DNA from: Xanthomonas cissicola
GTDB lineage: Bacteria; Pseudomonadota; Gammaproteobacteria; Xanthomonadales; Xanthomonadaceae
Length of the DNA stretch: 42,838 nucleotides
Direction of reading: 5' to 3'
Assembly: GCF_008801575.1 (NCBI RefSeq)
Contig: NZ_VZPL01000040.1
Coordinates: 1-42,838, forward strand
Part shown: positions 9,331-18,363 of the stretch, one piece after another
Numbering within the stretch: the first letter of the stretch is position 1
Layout of the letters: the number at the start of each line of letters is the position of its first letter
Made by a program: the position numbers and the translations under genes
The notes under the pieces: model-generated
Database searches by the model: none
What the model was told of the DNA's origin: nothing
The model's input: only the letters and a program-made list of their open reading frames with translations

Positions 9331-9519
9331 CCAACACTCCGGCAAAAGAGCGCTTAGCGTCGCCGAGAGCGTGTGGAGCCAACGCGACGGAAGTCTCAGA
9401 CTTCGCTGGTTGTACCCATGTGCGGCACCGGTTCGCCTCAACAAGCGATCCCGTGCACGCGGTGGGCGAGCGCCAGCGCACGCTAAGCGCGCCGACGCCA
9501 GCCGGCTCAACCGCCCTGC

Positions 9520-10281
9520 TTAGATCTTGTAGCCGGAGTGGATCGCCACGATGCCGCCGGTGAGGTTCTTGAAGTGGCAACGCGCAAACCCGGCCTCGCC
9601 CATCATGCCCTTGAGCGATTCCTGTGGCGGATGCTTGCGGATGCTTTCGGCCAGGTACTGGTAGCTATCGGCATCGCGCGCGAACAGCTGGCCCAGCCTG
9701 GGCAGGATCTTGAACGAGTGGAAGTCGTAGATCGGCTTGAACCAGTCGGCGGTGACTTCGGAAAATTCCAGCACGCGCGCCTGTCCGCCCACCTTCAGCA
9801 CGCGGTACATCTCGCGCAAGGCGGCGTCCTTGTCGGTGACGTTGCGCAGGCCGAAGGAAATGGTCACCAGATCGAAACTCTGGTCCGGGAACGGCAGCGC
9901 TTCGGCGTTGCATTGCACGTAGTCGAAACCGGACACCAAGCCGCGGTTGGTCAGCCGGTCGCGGCCCACCGACAGCATGCCGGCATTGATGTCGCCCAGC
10001 ACCACGGCCCCTTCGTTGCCCACCCGCTCCTTGAGCAGCACGGCGATGTCGCCGGTGCCGCCGGCCAGGTCCAGCACGCGGTCGCCTGGCTTCACCTGCG
10101 CGGTCGCCACGAAGTAGCGTTTCCATGCGCGGTGCACGCCCAGACTCATCAGATCGTTCATCAGGTCGTAATTGCGCGCGACCGAGGTGAACACTTCGCC
10201 GACCAGCTTCTGCTTGTCCTTGGCAGCGACATCGCGAAAGCCGAAATGGGTAGTACCGGAGGTATAGGGGGATTCGCTCAT
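9520..10281 (-). CDS. ubiE: Ubiquinone/menaquinone biosynthesis C-methyltransferase UbiE
   Basis: A 253-residue SAM-dependent methyltransferase that C-methylates the demethoxyquinol intermediate of ubiquinone synthesis (and demethylmenaquinol where present). The start is the ATG at 10279-10281. The SAM motif [10 protein letters not shown] lies at 69-78; the family signatures [17 protein letters not shown] (39-54) and [10 protein letters not shown] are both present, as is the ending [12 protein letters not shown] shared by UbiE proteins. Length and ends match the family. It is divergent from the MFS exporter gene across an 87-base promoter region. Confidence 0.97.
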   Translation of the reverse strand: MSESPYTSGTTHFGFRDVAAKDKQKLVGEVFTSVARNYDLMNDLMSLGVHRAWKRYFVATAQVKPGDRVLDLAGGTGDIAVLLKERVGNEGAVVLGDINAGMLSVGRDRLTNRGLVSGFDYVQCNAEALPFPDQSFDLVTISFGLRNVTDKDAALREMYRVLKVGGQARVLEFSEVTADWFKPIYDFHSFKILPRLGQLFARDADSYQYLAESIRKHPPQESLKGMMGEAGFARCHFKNLTGGIVAIHSGYKI

Positions 10282-10368
10282 GGGCGGATTATCGCACCGC
10301 TGACGCCACCATGACCGCAACCGGACCACAATCGCGCTTTCACCTGCGACCGGCCCTGCGAGCATTCA

Positions 10369-12018
10369 GTGCGCGACAAGTACGTCCAGCGCGACTGGCA
10401 GCCCCATGAGCGGCCCACCCTGCCGGGGTCGGCCTCCACCCCGCTGCACCCTACCCGGCGGCGGATCCAGTACGGCCTGGTGGGCGTGGTGGTGGCGCTC
10501 ACCGGCGGGCTGAGCAATGCCCTGGTCACCGCCAACCTGACCTATCTGCAAGGCACCTTGGGCGCCTACGCCACCGAAATGGCCTGGCTGCCGGCCGCCT
10601 ACGTGATGACCAACATGTCGGCGAACCTGCTGCTGGTGAAGTTTCGCCAGCAGTTCGGGCTGCGCCGGTTCACCGAAATCTTCCTGGCGCTGTACGCGCT
10701 CATCGCCTTCGCGCACCTGTTCGTGCACAGCCTGAGCTCGGCGATCACCGTGCGCGCCGCGCATGGCTTGGTGGGCGCCGCGCTCAGCTCGCTGGGCCTG
10801 TACTACGTGATCCAGGCATTTCCAACGAAATACCGGCTCAAGGCCGTGGTGCTGGGCCTGGGCATGACCCAACTGGCGTTGCCGCTGGCGCGGGTGTTTT
10901 CCACCGACCTGCTGGAATTTGGCGAGTGGCAAGGCCTGTACTTGTTCGAGTGCGGGCTGGCGGTGTTTGCGCTGGCCTGCGTGCTGGCGCTCAAGTTACC
11001 GCCGAGCGACCGGTATCGCGTGTTCGAGCCGCTGGATTTCCTCACCTTCAGTCTGTTCGCCACCGGCGCCGCCGGCCTGGCCGCGGTGCTCTCGCTCGGG
11101 CGCCTGCTGTGGTGGACCAGTACGCCGTGGCTGGGCGTGGTGCTGGCCGCATCCATCGTGCTGCTGTGCACGGCGGCCTGGATCGAACACAACCGCCGCA
11201 ATCCGATGATCAACACGCGCTGGCTGGCCAGTGCGGACATGTTGCGGCTGGGGCTGGCGATTCTGTTGATCCGGCTGGTGCTGTCCGAACAAAGCACCGG
11301 CGCCATCGGCTTCTTCCAGACGCTGGGTCTGGCCAATACGCAACTGCAGACCCTGTTCGCGCTGATGCTGCTGGGCGCAGTGGTCGGCGTGGCGGCCAGC
11401 GCGTGGCTGATCAACCCGGCGCGGGTTGCCGAACATCTGATCATCGCGGTGGCGGCCATCTGTACCGGCTGCTTCATGGATGCCGATGCCACCAGCCTCA
11501 CCCGCCCCGAGCAGATGTATGCGAGCCAGTTCCTGCTCGCCTTCGGCAGCACGTTCTTCATCGGCCCGGCGATGGTGGCCGGCATCGGCCGGGTGATCGC
11601 CCAGCCGGGCAACCTGATCAGTTTCATCGTGCTGTTCGGCATGGCGCAAAACATGGGCGGCCTGCTCGGCAGCGCCCTGCTCGGCACCGTGCAGGTGGTG
11701 CGCGAGAAATACCATTCCAGCCAGTTGGTTGAACATCTGGTGCTGACCGACCCGCAGGTGGCCGCGCGCGTGCAGGCCTATGCAAGCCTGTATGGCCGCA
11801 GCATCGGCGACCCGGCACTGCGTCAGGCCCAAGGCGTGCGCACGCTGGGCACCGTCGCCACGCGCGAGGCCAATGTGCTGGCGTACAGCGACGTGTTCCT
11901 GTTGATCGGCTGCATCGCCATCGCCACCGGCGTGTGGATCCTGTCCGTGCTGGTGTGGCGCCGCTATCTGCGGCCCTCGGTATCGCCCTCCCCTCCTGCT
12001 CCCACTGCGCGCCCATGA
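10369..12018 (+). CDS. MFS transporter (DHA2/EmrB-like)
   Basis: A 549-residue inner-membrane protein with about 14 hydrophobic segments, first RRIQYGLVGVVVALTGGLSN-like at about 31-52, and the early motif EMAWLPAAYVMTNM, which corresponds to the WxxTAY region of 14-helix drug:proton antiporters. It begins at a GTG with no strong ribosome-binding site, so the exact start is uncertain. Its stop overlaps the next ATG as ATGA, coupling it to the HlyD-type adaptor. Together they resemble EmrB/EmrA exporters that push toxic compounds or siderophore-like molecules across the envelope. No outer-membrane TolC partner is encoded here; the substrate is unknown. Confidence 0.9.
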   Translation: MRDKYVQRDWQPHERPTLPGSASTPLHPTRRRIQYGLVGVVVALTGGLSNALVTANLTYLQGTLGAYATEMAWLPAAYVMTNMSANLLLVKFRQQFGLRRFTEIFLALYALIAFAHLFVHSLSSAITVRAAHGLVGAALSSLGLYYVIQAFPTKYRLKAVVLGLGMTQLALPLARVFSTDLLEFGEWQGLYLFECGLAVFALACVLALKLPPSDRYRVFEPLDFLTFSLFATGAAGLAAVLSLGRLLWWTSTPWLGVVLAASIVLLCTAAWIEHNRRNPMINTRWLASADMLRLGLAILLIRLVLSEQSTGAIGFFQTLGLANTQLQTLFALMLLGAVVGVAASAWLINPARVAEHLIIAVAAICTGCFMDADATSLTRPEQMYASQFLLAFGSTFFIGPAMVAGIGRVIAQPGNLISFIVLFGMAQNMGGLLGSALLGTVQVVREKYHSSQLVEHLVLTDPQVAARVQAYASLYGRSIGDPALRQAQGVRTLGTVATREANVLAYSDVFLLIGCIAIATGVWILSVLVWRRYLRPSVSPSPPAPTARP

Positions 12019-13103
12019 ATACACCAGCAGATTCCTCCCCGCCTGCCGACCGGCAACGTCGTCGGCGTCGCCGTCTCGCCGGGGTCATCGGCTTCGGCGG
12101 GCTCGCCCTGATCGGCGTGGCGCTGGTGCTGTATGCCTGGCGGTTGCCGCCGTTCGTCAGTGCGATCGAACGCACCGAAAATGCGATGGTGCACGGTCAG
12201 ATCACCGTGATTGCGCCGCAGGTGAGCGGCTATGTCACGCAGGTGCCGGTGCAGGACTTTGCGCACGTCAAGCGCGGCCAGCTGCTGGCACGCATCGACG
12301 ACCGCATCTATGCCCAGCAACTCGAACAGGCCAAGGCGCAAGTGCAGACCGCGCAGGCCAACCTCGCCAACTGGGATCAACAACGGCATAGCGCCGAAGC
12401 GACGATTGCCGAGCAACGCGCGGCGCTGAGCAGCAACCAGGCACAACGCGACCGCACCCGTTCGGCCTATGCACGGACGCAGCAGCTGGCCAGCCAGCAA
12501 CTGGTCTCCGAACAGGACCGCGACACCGCATTCGCCGCGCGCGCGCAGGCCGAGGCCGGCGTGGCGCAGGCACGTGCCGCAGTGCAGGCCGCCGAAGAAA
12601 ACGCGCGCAGCGTGACCGTCAACCGCGCCGCGTTGGAAGCCGCGGTTGCCAACGCGCAGGCCGCCGTGCAGCTGACACGGATCAACCTGGACAACACGCG
12701 CATCCTGGCCCCGCGCGATGGCCAGCTCGGTCAGCTTGGCGTGCGCCAGGGCGCCTACGTCACCAACGGCACGCAGCTGATGTCGCTGGTGCCGGACACG
12801 CTGTGGATCGTGGCCAATTTCAAGGAAACCCAGATGGCCCGGATCCGGATCGGCCAGCGCGCCAGCTTCACCGTGGATGCACTGGACAATGCGCGTCTGC
12901 ATGGCCGCGTGCAGGACATTTCGCCGGCTGCCGGCTCCGAATTCAGCGTGCTGCCGGCCGATAACGCCACCGGCAACTTCGTCAAGATTGCCCAGCGCAT
13001 TCCGCTGCGCATCAGCGTCGATCCGGACCAGCCACTGGCGCCGCGGCTGCGGCCGGGCATGTCGGTGGTGGTGGCCGTCGATACCGACAGCGCGGTCGAC
13101 TAG
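12015..13103 (+). CDS. HlyD/EmrA-family membrane fusion protein
   Basis: A 362-residue periplasmic adaptor. An Arg-rich cytoplasmic start is followed by one membrane segment (about 22-43). A split biotinyl-lipoyl domain follows (ITVIAPQVSGYV and later ILAPRDGQLGQLG), with a long Ala/Gln-rich coiled-coil hairpin (about 95-225) between its halves. A beta-barrel domain then comes, with LWIVANFKETQMARIRIGQ and the GMSVVVAVD ending common to EmrA proteins. The start overlaps the MFS stop by ATGA. It should link the MFS pump to an outer-membrane channel encoded elsewhere. Confidence 0.95.
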   Translation: MNTPADSSPPADRQRRRRRRLAGVIGFGGLALIGVALVLYAWRLPPFVSAIERTENAMVHGQITVIAPQVSGYVTQVPVQDFAHVKRGQLLARIDDRIYAQQLEQAKAQVQTAQANLANWDQQRHSAEATIAEQRAALSSNQAQRDRTRSAYARTQQLASQQLVSEQDRDTAFAARAQAEAGVAQARAAVQAAEENARSVTVNRAALEAAVANAQAAVQLTRINLDNTRILAPRDGQLGQLGVRQGAYVTNGTQLMSLVPDTLWIVANFKETQMARIRIGQRASFTVDALDNARLHGRVQDISPAAGSEFSVLPADNATGNFVKIAQRIPLRISVDPDQPLAPRLRPGMSVVVAVDTDSAVD

Positions 13104-13216
13104 GCACAACCTGCCCCCGAGCGTGGGCAGCAATGCCGTCGCACGCAGGCAGGTCGGCCAGTCCCCATAGGCATGACGTCGCAGCTCAACCGCGGCACAG
13201 CCGCTATCATGCAGTG

Positions 13217-13717
13217 ATGCCCACCCTGCCTCTTCCTTCCCTGCACTGGCAACATCTGCGGTTTGCGCAACTGAGCGCCACGCAGCTGTATGCGCTGCTG
13301 CGGCTGCGCACGAATGTGTTTGTGGTGGAGCAGCAATGCGCCTATCCCGAACTGGATGGCAAAGATACCGATCCCGCCGTGCTGCATGTGCTGGGTACCG
13401 CCAATGACGCTGCGTTGGCGGCTTACCTGCGCGTGCTGCCCCCAGGCTTGAGTTATTCCGAACCGAGCATCGGCCGTGTGGTCGTCGCTGCTGCATTTCG
13501 TGGCACTGGACTGGCGCATGCGTTGTTGCGCGAAGGCATTGGGTTGGTGCACGCGCAGTGGCCGGGTCGCGCGATCCAGCTCGGTGCGCAGGCGCACCTG
13601 CAATCATTCTACGCGGCGCACGGATTTGCGCCTGCTTCCGCACCGTACCTGGAAGACGGCATTCCCCATCTCGACATGCTGCGCCCTGCCGGCGCGGCCC
13701 CTTTGGAGTTCGCATGA
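13217..13717 (+). CDS. ElaA-like GNAT N-acetyltransferase
   Basis: A 166-residue acetyltransferase. The beginning QLYALLRLRTNVFVVEQQCAYPELDG corresponds closely in pattern to ElaA proteins (QLYALLQLR...VFVVEQ). The acetyl-CoA loop region is VVVAAAFRGTGLAHALLREG, and the end has the GNAT strand-turn with FYAAHGFAPASAPYLEDGIPHLDM. The substrate of this group is not established. Its stop overlaps the start of the deaminase gene as ATGA, and the exporter genes end 113 bases upstream. Confidence 0.9.
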   Translation: MPTLPLPSLHWQHLRFAQLSATQLYALLRLRTNVFVVEQQCAYPELDGKDTDPAVLHVLGTANDAALAAYLRVLPPGLSYSEPSIGRVVVAAAFRGTGLAHALLREGIGLVHAQWPGRAIQLGAQAHLQSFYAAHGFAPASAPYLEDGIPHLDMLRPAGAAPLEFA

Positions 13718-14169
13718 TCACCACTCCCGACTACCGCGCGTTGCTGGACACCGCCATTGCCGAGGCCCGCCAGGGCCTGGCCGAAGGCGGCATCCCGATC
13801 GGCGCGGCGCTGTATCACAACGACGGGCGCCTGCTTGGCTGCGGCCATAACCGCCGCGTGCAGGAAAACGATCCCTCGGTACACGGGGAGACCGACGCGT
13901 TTCGCAAGGCCGGCCGCCAGCGCCGCTACAAGGACACCATCATGGTCACCACGCTGGCGCCGTGCTGGTACTGCAGCGGGCTGGTGCGCCAGTTCAACAT
14001 CGGCACCGTGGTGGTCGGCGAATCGGTCACGTTCCGGGGCGGCATCGCATGGTTGCGCGAGCACGGCGTCAACGTGATCGATCTGCAGAGCCAGGAATGC
14101 ATCGATCTGCTCGGTGGCTATATCTCCGCCAACCCGGATGTGTGGAACGAAGATATTGGCGAGGACTGA
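13714..14169 (+). CDS. Nucleoside/cytosine deaminase-family zinc enzyme
   Basis: A 151-residue member of the cytidine/deoxycytidylate deaminase superfamily. Zinc and catalytic residues are visible: HGE at 57-59 (His57, Glu59) and PCWYC at 83-87 (Cys84, Cys87). The small size, the G-rich EGGIPIGAAL near the N-terminus and the C-terminal NPDVWNEDIGED tail resemble fungal-type cytosine deaminase (Fcy1) more than the bacterial tRNA adenosine deaminase TadA. The substrate could be cytosine or another small ring. It is translationally coupled to the GNAT gene by ATGA. A weak 9-bp stem (14188-14196 / 14215-14223) follows the stop, without a U tract. Confidence 0.88.
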   Translation: MITTPDYRALLDTAIAEARQGLAEGGIPIGAALYHNDGRLLGCGHNRRVQENDPSVHGETDAFRKAGRQRRYKDTIMVTTLAPCWYCSGLVRQFNIGTVVVGESVTFRGGIAWLREHGVNVIDLQSQECIDLLGGYISANPDVWNEDIGED

Positions 14170-14303
14170 GGTCAGCTAAAGCACCATGGCATTGCCGCAC
14201 CATCACAGGCCGCGGGCAATGCCGCTGCGCAGCGGGCGTTGCGTTGCCCCATTCCACAATGCCGATCATTGCCAAAGCCCGCCTCGTCCGTCGTGCATGC
14301 TGC

Positions 14304-14332
14304 AAACAAAAAGACCCGCCATTGGCGGGTCT
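14304..14332 (-). terminator. Rho-independent terminator of hslVU
   Basis: A 9-bp GC-rich stem (AGACCCGCC / GGCGGGTCT, arms 14312-14320 and 14324-14332) has a 3-base loop. Read on the minus strand it is followed by a U-rich tail (TTTTTGTTT). It lies 36 bases after the hslU stop. The plus-strand side lacks a comparable U run, so it serves mainly the minus-strand operon. Confidence 0.9.
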
Positions 14333-14367
14333 GTTCCATCCCACGCGCAGGTTGCCGTGCAACGTCG

Positions 14368-15735
14368 TCAGAGGATGTAGCGGCTCAGGTCCGGATCCTG
14401 TACCAGCTCACCCAGCTGCGCATCCACATAGGCGGCGTCCACGGTCACGCTCTGCCCATCGCGATCGGGCGCTTCGTAGCTCAACACATCGAGCAAACGC
14501 TCCAACACGGTGTGCAGGCGACGGGCGCCGATATTCTCCTGGCGCTCGTTGACCTGCGCGGCAATCTCGGCAAGCCGATCCACCGCATCGGACGCAAACG
14601 TCAACGCCACACCTTCGGTCTGCAACAGGGCTTCGTACTGCTTGATCAAGGCGGCCTTGGGCTCGGTGAGGATGCGGACGAAATCGGCCTTGGTCAGCGC
14701 GGTCAGTTCCACGCGGATCGGGAAGCGGCCCTGCAGCTCCGGGATCAGATCGCTGGGCTTGGCCAGGTGAAACGCGCCTGATGCAATGAACAGGATGTGG
14801 TCGGTCTTGACCGTGCCGTACTTGGTGGACACGTTGGAGCCTTCCACCAGCGGCAACAGATCGCGCTGCACGCCTTCGCGACTGACATCGCCACCGCTGG
14901 AGCCGGCTTCGCCGCGCTTGGCCACCTTGTCGATCTCATCGATGAACACGATGCCGTGCTGCTCGCACGCTTCGATGGCCGCGGTGCGCACATCGTCTTC
15001 GTTGACCAATTTGCCCGCTTCTTCTTCGATCAACAGCGGGCGCGCCGCCTTGATGGTGAGCTTGCGCTTCTGGGATTTGCCGCTGCCCAGATTGGAAAAC
15101 ATCTGGCGCAGTTGCTGGCCCATTTCTTCCATGCCCGGCGGGGTCATGATGTCCATGCTGGCGTTCACCGCCACTTCCAGTTCGATCTCGCGCTCGTCCA
15201 GCTCGCCGTTGCGCAGCATGCGACGGAACTTGATGCGGGTGTCGTTATCTTGGGAGGAGGGCTCGTTGCGCGCCGCTTCCGGATCAAACCCAATCCCGGC
15301 CGCGCGACGTGGCAGCAATGCGTCCAGGATGCGGTCTTCGGCACGCTCTTCGGCCTGGTTACGCACGCGCACCTTGGCCTGCTCGCGATACAGCTTGACG
15401 GCGGTATCGGCCAGGTCGCGGATGATCTGCTCCACATCCTTGCCCACATACCCCACTTCGGTGAAGCGCGTGGCTTCGACTTTGACGAACGGCGCGTTGG
15501 CCAGTGTCGCCAGGCGCCGTGCGATCTCGGTCTTGCCCACACCGGTAGGGCCGATCATCAGGATGTTCTTGGGCATCACTTCGTTGCGCAGTTCTTCCGG
15601 CAACTGCATGCGGCGCCAGCGGTTACGCAGCGCGATGGCAACCGCGCGCTTGGCGTCGTGCTGACCAACGATATGACGGTCGAGCTCCTGCACGATTTCG
15701 CGCGGAGTCATGGTGGCGGTATCGATATTAGGCAT
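14368..15735 (-). CDS. hslU: ATP-dependent protease ATPase subunit HslU
   Basis: A 455-residue AAA+ unfoldase that forms hexamers and feeds substrates to HslV. Walker A GPTGVGKT is at 62-69, pore motif GYVGKD at 94-99 and Walker B VFIDEID at 262-268. The intermediate (I) domain is at about 110-245. The family's C-terminal DLSRYIL, which inserts into HslV and activates it, is intact. The start at 15733-15735 gives [25 protein letters not shown], agreeing with known HslU N-termini around MTPREIV. It follows hslV on the same strand after 110 bases of repeat-bearing spacer. Confidence 0.98.
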   Translation of the reverse strand: MPNIDTATMTPREIVQELDRHIVGQHDAKRAVAIALRNRWRRMQLPEELRNEVMPKNILMIGPTGVGKTEIARRLATLANAPFVKVEATRFTEVGYVGKDVEQIIRDLADTAVKLYREQAKVRVRNQAEERAEDRILDALLPRRAAGIGFDPEAARNEPSSQDNDTRIKFRRMLRNGELDEREIELEVAVNASMDIMTPPGMEEMGQQLRQMFSNLGSGKSQKRKLTIKAARPLLIEEEAGKLVNEDDVRTAAIEACEQHGIVFIDEIDKVAKRGEAGSSGGDVSREGVQRDLLPLVEGSNVSTKYGTVKTDHILFIASGAFHLAKPSDLIPELQGRFPIRVELTALTKADFVRILTEPKAALIKQYEALLQTEGVALTFASDAVDRLAEIAAQVNERQENIGARRLHTVLERLLDVLSYEAPDRDGQSVTVDAAYVDAQLGELVQDPDLSRYIL

Positions 15736-15737
15736 TA

Positions 15738-15847
15738 GGGAATCGAGAATTGGGAAAGGGGAATCGCAAAAGCAAACATCAAGAGCCTATGGCGTCGAAG
15801 TGGGGACGAAACCGCTGCTGCGATTCCCGATTCCCCACTCCCGATTC
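15738..15847. repeat. GATTCCC-type intergenic repeat between hslV and hslU
   Basis: Copies of GGGAATCG and GGGGAATCGC (15738-15766) face GCGATTCCC, GATTCCCC and CCCGATTC (15820-15847) across a 55-base spacer, giving an imperfect inverted repeat. Similar GAATCCCGACTCCC units occur at 20237-20266. Such GGGAATC units are scattered in xanthomonad genomes. The element fills the hslV-hslU gap and could fold in the shared transcript. Confidence 0.6.
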
Positions 15848-16397
15848 ACAGCTCTTCGACCACCACGTTGCGATTGGTATAGATGCAGATATCGCCGGCG
15901 ATATTGATCGCTTCGGCGGCAATGGTCTTGGCATCCAGTTGCGTGTGCGCCAGCAGCGCGCGCGCAGCCGACAAGGCGTACGAGCCACCCGAGCCGATGG
16001 CGATGATGCCGTCTTCCGGTTCGATCACATCGCCGGTGCCGCTGATGATCAGCGAGGTTTCTTTATCGGCCACGGCCAGCAGCGCTTCGAGCTTGCCCAG
16101 CCGGCGCTCGGTGCGCCAATCCTTGGCCAGTTCCACTGCAGCGCGCGTCAGTTGGCCATGCTTGTCGAGCTTGGCTTCGAACAATTCGAACAAGGTGAAC
16201 GCATCGGCTGCCGCACCGGCGAAACCGGCCAGCACCTGACCCTCGCGCCCGAGCCGACGCACCTTGCGTGCATTGCCCTTCATGACCGTATGGCCAAGGG
16301 TGACCTGGCCATCGCCGGCGACGGCGACATGCCCACCACGTCGAACCGAAATGATGGTGGTGGCGTGAACGATGTTGGGGTTCTGGCTAGGGTCCAT
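15846..16397 (-). CDS. hslV: ATP-dependent protease peptidase subunit HslV
   Basis: A 183-residue threonine peptidase forming double hexamers, the proteolytic core of HslVU. The start at 16395-16397 has a strong GGAGG five bases upstream. After a 12-residue leader the sequence reads [10 protein letters not shown], where the first Thr becomes the catalytic N-terminus after processing. The motifs [22 protein letters not shown] and [14 protein letters not shown] are family hallmarks, and the protein ends in NVVVEEL. The leader is longer than in many species (11 residues before the TT), though this is common in xanthomonads. A sigma-32 promoter precedes it. Confidence 0.97.
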   Translation of the reverse strand: MDPSQNPNIVHATTIISVRRGGHVAVAGDGQVTLGHTVMKGNARKVRRLGREGQVLAGFAGAAADAFTLFELFEAKLDKHGQLTRAAVELAKDWRTERRLGKLEALLAVADKETSLIISGTGDVIEPEDGIIAIGSGGSYALSAARALLAHTQLDAKTIAAEAINIAGDICIYTNRNVVVEEL

Positions 16398-16420
16398 GGA
16401 TCCTCCGGGGGTTTCCAAGG

Positions 16421-16448
16421 AGGTGGGGACGCCCCTGCCGGGTTCAAG
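16421..16448 (-). promoter_or_regulatory. Sigma-32 (heat-shock) promoter of hslVU
   Basis: On the minus strand CTTGAA (16443-16448) is followed, after 14 bases, by CCCCACCT (16421-16428). This matches the heat-shock consensus CTTGAAA-N(11-16)-CCCCATNT well in both boxes and spacing. It lies 24 bases ahead of the hslV start, leaving room for a transcription start and the GGAGG ribosome-binding site. It fits heat induction of the protease. Confidence 0.75.
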
Positions 16449-16593
16449 CACGCTGCGACCAGTCGCCGCAGGCTGGTGTGGCAGCGCTCACTTGCGAGAC
16501 GGCAACACGTTTGCACGCGACATGCAGACCGACCTGCGGCAGTGAACTGCAGGAGTCGATGACGCCGGCTGCCGGCTGCTTACAGCTTAGCGC

Positions 16594-17511
16594 TCACTCT
16601 GCAGCTTTCTTGCGCCTGGCACGCGGATGCGCAGCGTCGTAGACCTTGGCCAAGTGTTGGAAATCCAGATGCGTGTAGATCTGGGTTGTGGCGATGTCCG
16701 AATGGCCCAGCAACTCCTGCACGCCGCGCAGATCGGCGGACGATTCCAGGATATGGCTGGCGAAACTGTGGCGCAGCATATGCGGATGCACGTCCTTGAA
16801 CATGCCCTGACGCACTGCAAGTTGCTTGATGCGGATCTGCACCGCACGTTGCGAAATCGCACCGCCGGCACGGCCAGGGAAGACGTGGCTGTCGGCGCTT
16901 GCACCACTGTCGCGCCGCCATTCGCGCAAGGCGGCGATCGCGTGCGAGCCCACCGGCACCAGGCGCTGCTTGCTGCCTTTGCCGAGCACCATCACCAGGC
17001 CGCTGTCCAGGTCCAGGTCGCGCCAGCGTAATGCGCATAACTCGCTCAGGCGCAGCCCGGACGAGTAGAACACTTCCAGCAGCGCACGATCGCGCAGGCC
17101 TAGTGGCGCATCGGTCGGTACTTCCACCAGACGCACTGCTTCGTCGGCGTCCAGCACCTGCGGCAACTTGCGCGGCGCCTTGGGCGCACGCAGCGCCGCC
17201 GCCGGGCTGGCCGAAATGCGGCCACGCTTGAGCAACCAGGCGTAATAACTGCGGCATGCCGACAGACGGCGCTGCAGGCTCTTTGCCGACAGCCCGCGCC
17301 GATGTTCTGCCGCAACGAATTGCCGCAAGTGCGCGCTATCGAACTGTGCAGTCTCGGCAGGCACTGCAGCGTCCTGCACGCCATCGTCTGTCTTCTGCTC
17401 AGACGCCCAGACGACCAGGGCAGCAAGGTCGCGCCGATACGCGTCCAGCGTGTGCGCCGATACTTGCCGCTCGACCTGCAGGTACGTCAGGAACTCATCG
17501 ACCGATGACAC
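16594..17511 (-). CDS. xerC: Tyrosine recombinase XerC
   Basis: A 305-residue site-specific recombinase that with XerD resolves chromosome dimers at dif. The N-terminal SAM-like DNA-binding core (1-110) contains an acidic insertion at about 41-57. The catalytic residues of the C-terminal domain are all present: Arg154 (SGLRLSEL), Lys178 (GKGSKQR), His244 and Arg247 (HMLRHSF), His270 (LLGHS) and nucleophile Tyr279 (IYTHLD). The start is a GTG at 17509-17511. The order dapF-DUF484-xerC matches that in Escherichia coli and supports XerC rather than XerD. Confidence 0.95.
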   Translation of the reverse strand: MSSVDEFLTYLQVERQVSAHTLDAYRRDLAALVVWASEQKTDDGVQDAAVPAETAQFDSAHLRQFVAAEHRRGLSAKSLQRRLSACRSYYAWLLKRGRISASPAAALRAPKAPRKLPQVLDADEAVRLVEVPTDAPLGLRDRALLEVFYSSGLRLSELCALRWRDLDLDSGLVMVLGKGSKQRLVPVGSHAIAALREWRRDSGASADSHVFPGRAGGAISQRAVQIRIKQLAVRQGMFKDVHPHMLRHSFASHILESSADLRGVQELLGHSDIATTQIYTHLDFQHLAKVYDAAHPRARRKKAAE

Positions 17512-17512
17512 G

Positions 17513-17695
17513 TCAGCGCCTCCGATATCGCGGCGTGACTGCCGTCATCTGCAACATGCGCGCGAACGCGCGCCCTGCAGGTGCAGACAACCCGGATAGT
17601 CGACTGCCACCATCTCGCCCTCCCCGCTGCGGAAGCAGCGCCATCGCCAACGACCCCATGTCGCCAACGTCGATGGACGCAGCCATCGGCCTCAC
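17513..17695 (-). CDS. Possible small protein between DUF484 gene and xerC
   Basis: A 60-codon frame that starts with a GTG overlapping the DUF484 stop (GTGA) and ends one base before the xerC GTG, so it fills the gap exactly. The product is Arg/Gly-rich, with no recognisable domain and no signal peptide. The tight fit is suggestive, but GC-rich DNA easily gives such frames, and no homologue is known to me. Confidence 0.25.
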   Translation of the reverse strand: MRPMAASIDVGDMGSLAMALLPQRGGRDGGSRLSGLSAPAGRAFARMLQMTAVTPRYRRR

Positions 17696-18363
17696 ACCTC
17701 GAAGCGTTGCAACGCCACGCTCAGCGATTCGCCCATCATGCGCAGGAACAGCGTGCCCATGCCGGGATAGAACCGGTTGGCATCGCTGCTTCCCACTGCG
17801 ATCAGGCCGATGCCCGGCAGCGGCAGCAACGCGGTGGATTGCACCTGCCCCGCCTGTGCACCGTAAAGCAGCGCGTGTTTTTCAGCCTGCAGGCGGCCGC
17901 AGATGGGCTCGCCATCGTTGAGGCAATCCCGGAACGGCGCCAGCCGTGCATCGTCGATTGCGATGATCTGCAGCCAGTCCGCATCCAGCGCATCGATGGG
18001 TTTGAGCAACACCAGCCGCACCAGTTCGCCGTTGAAATCTTCTGCCAGCGAGGCGGCCATCGCCTTGAGCGTGTCGGCCGCGCTGGCCTGGCGCATCAAC
18101 GCAAGCGTGAGTTGATGGGTGCGTACTGCCAGCCGCTCGTTTTCCTGCGCATTGCTGCCCAGCTCGTGCAGGCGGCGCGACAGTTCGCGGTTCTTGTCGC
18201 GTAGTACTTCCAGCTGGTAGGTGGCCAACGAGGCGGTGGGGCCGTCGTCGCGCGGCACCAGCAAGCTCACCGCCAGATCCGGGAACTGCTTGAGGAAGGT
18301 GGGGTGACGTCGCAACCACGTGGCCACGTCGTGCGCGCCGAATTTGTCCGTGTTCTCGCTCAT
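17692..18363 (-). CDS. DUF484 family protein
   Basis: A 223-residue cytoplasmic protein. The N-terminal segment [18 protein letters not shown] is the signature beginning of DUF484 proteins. A coiled-coil stretch (about 48-85) then leads into a GAF-like domain with [28 protein letters not shown]. Function is unknown; the family sits beside xerC and dapF in many gammaproteobacteria, including E. coli yigA. The ATG at 18361-18363 overlaps the dapF stop as ATGA. Confidence 0.93.
   Translation of the reverse strand: MSENTDKFGAHDVATWLRRHPTFLKQFPDLAVSLLVPRDDGPTASLATYQLEVLRDKNRELSRRLHELGSNAQENERLAVRTHQLTLALMRQASAADTLKAMAASLAEDFNGELVRLVLLKPIDALDADWLQIIAIDDARLAPFRDCLNDGEPICGRLQAEKHALLYGAQAGQVQSTALLPLPGIGLIAVGSSDANRFYPGMGTLFLRMMGESLSVALQRFEV

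Noticed and set aside
14188..14223. A terminator after the deaminase gene
   Set aside because: The 9-bp stem has a long loop and no U tract; it was left as a comment in the deaminase entry.
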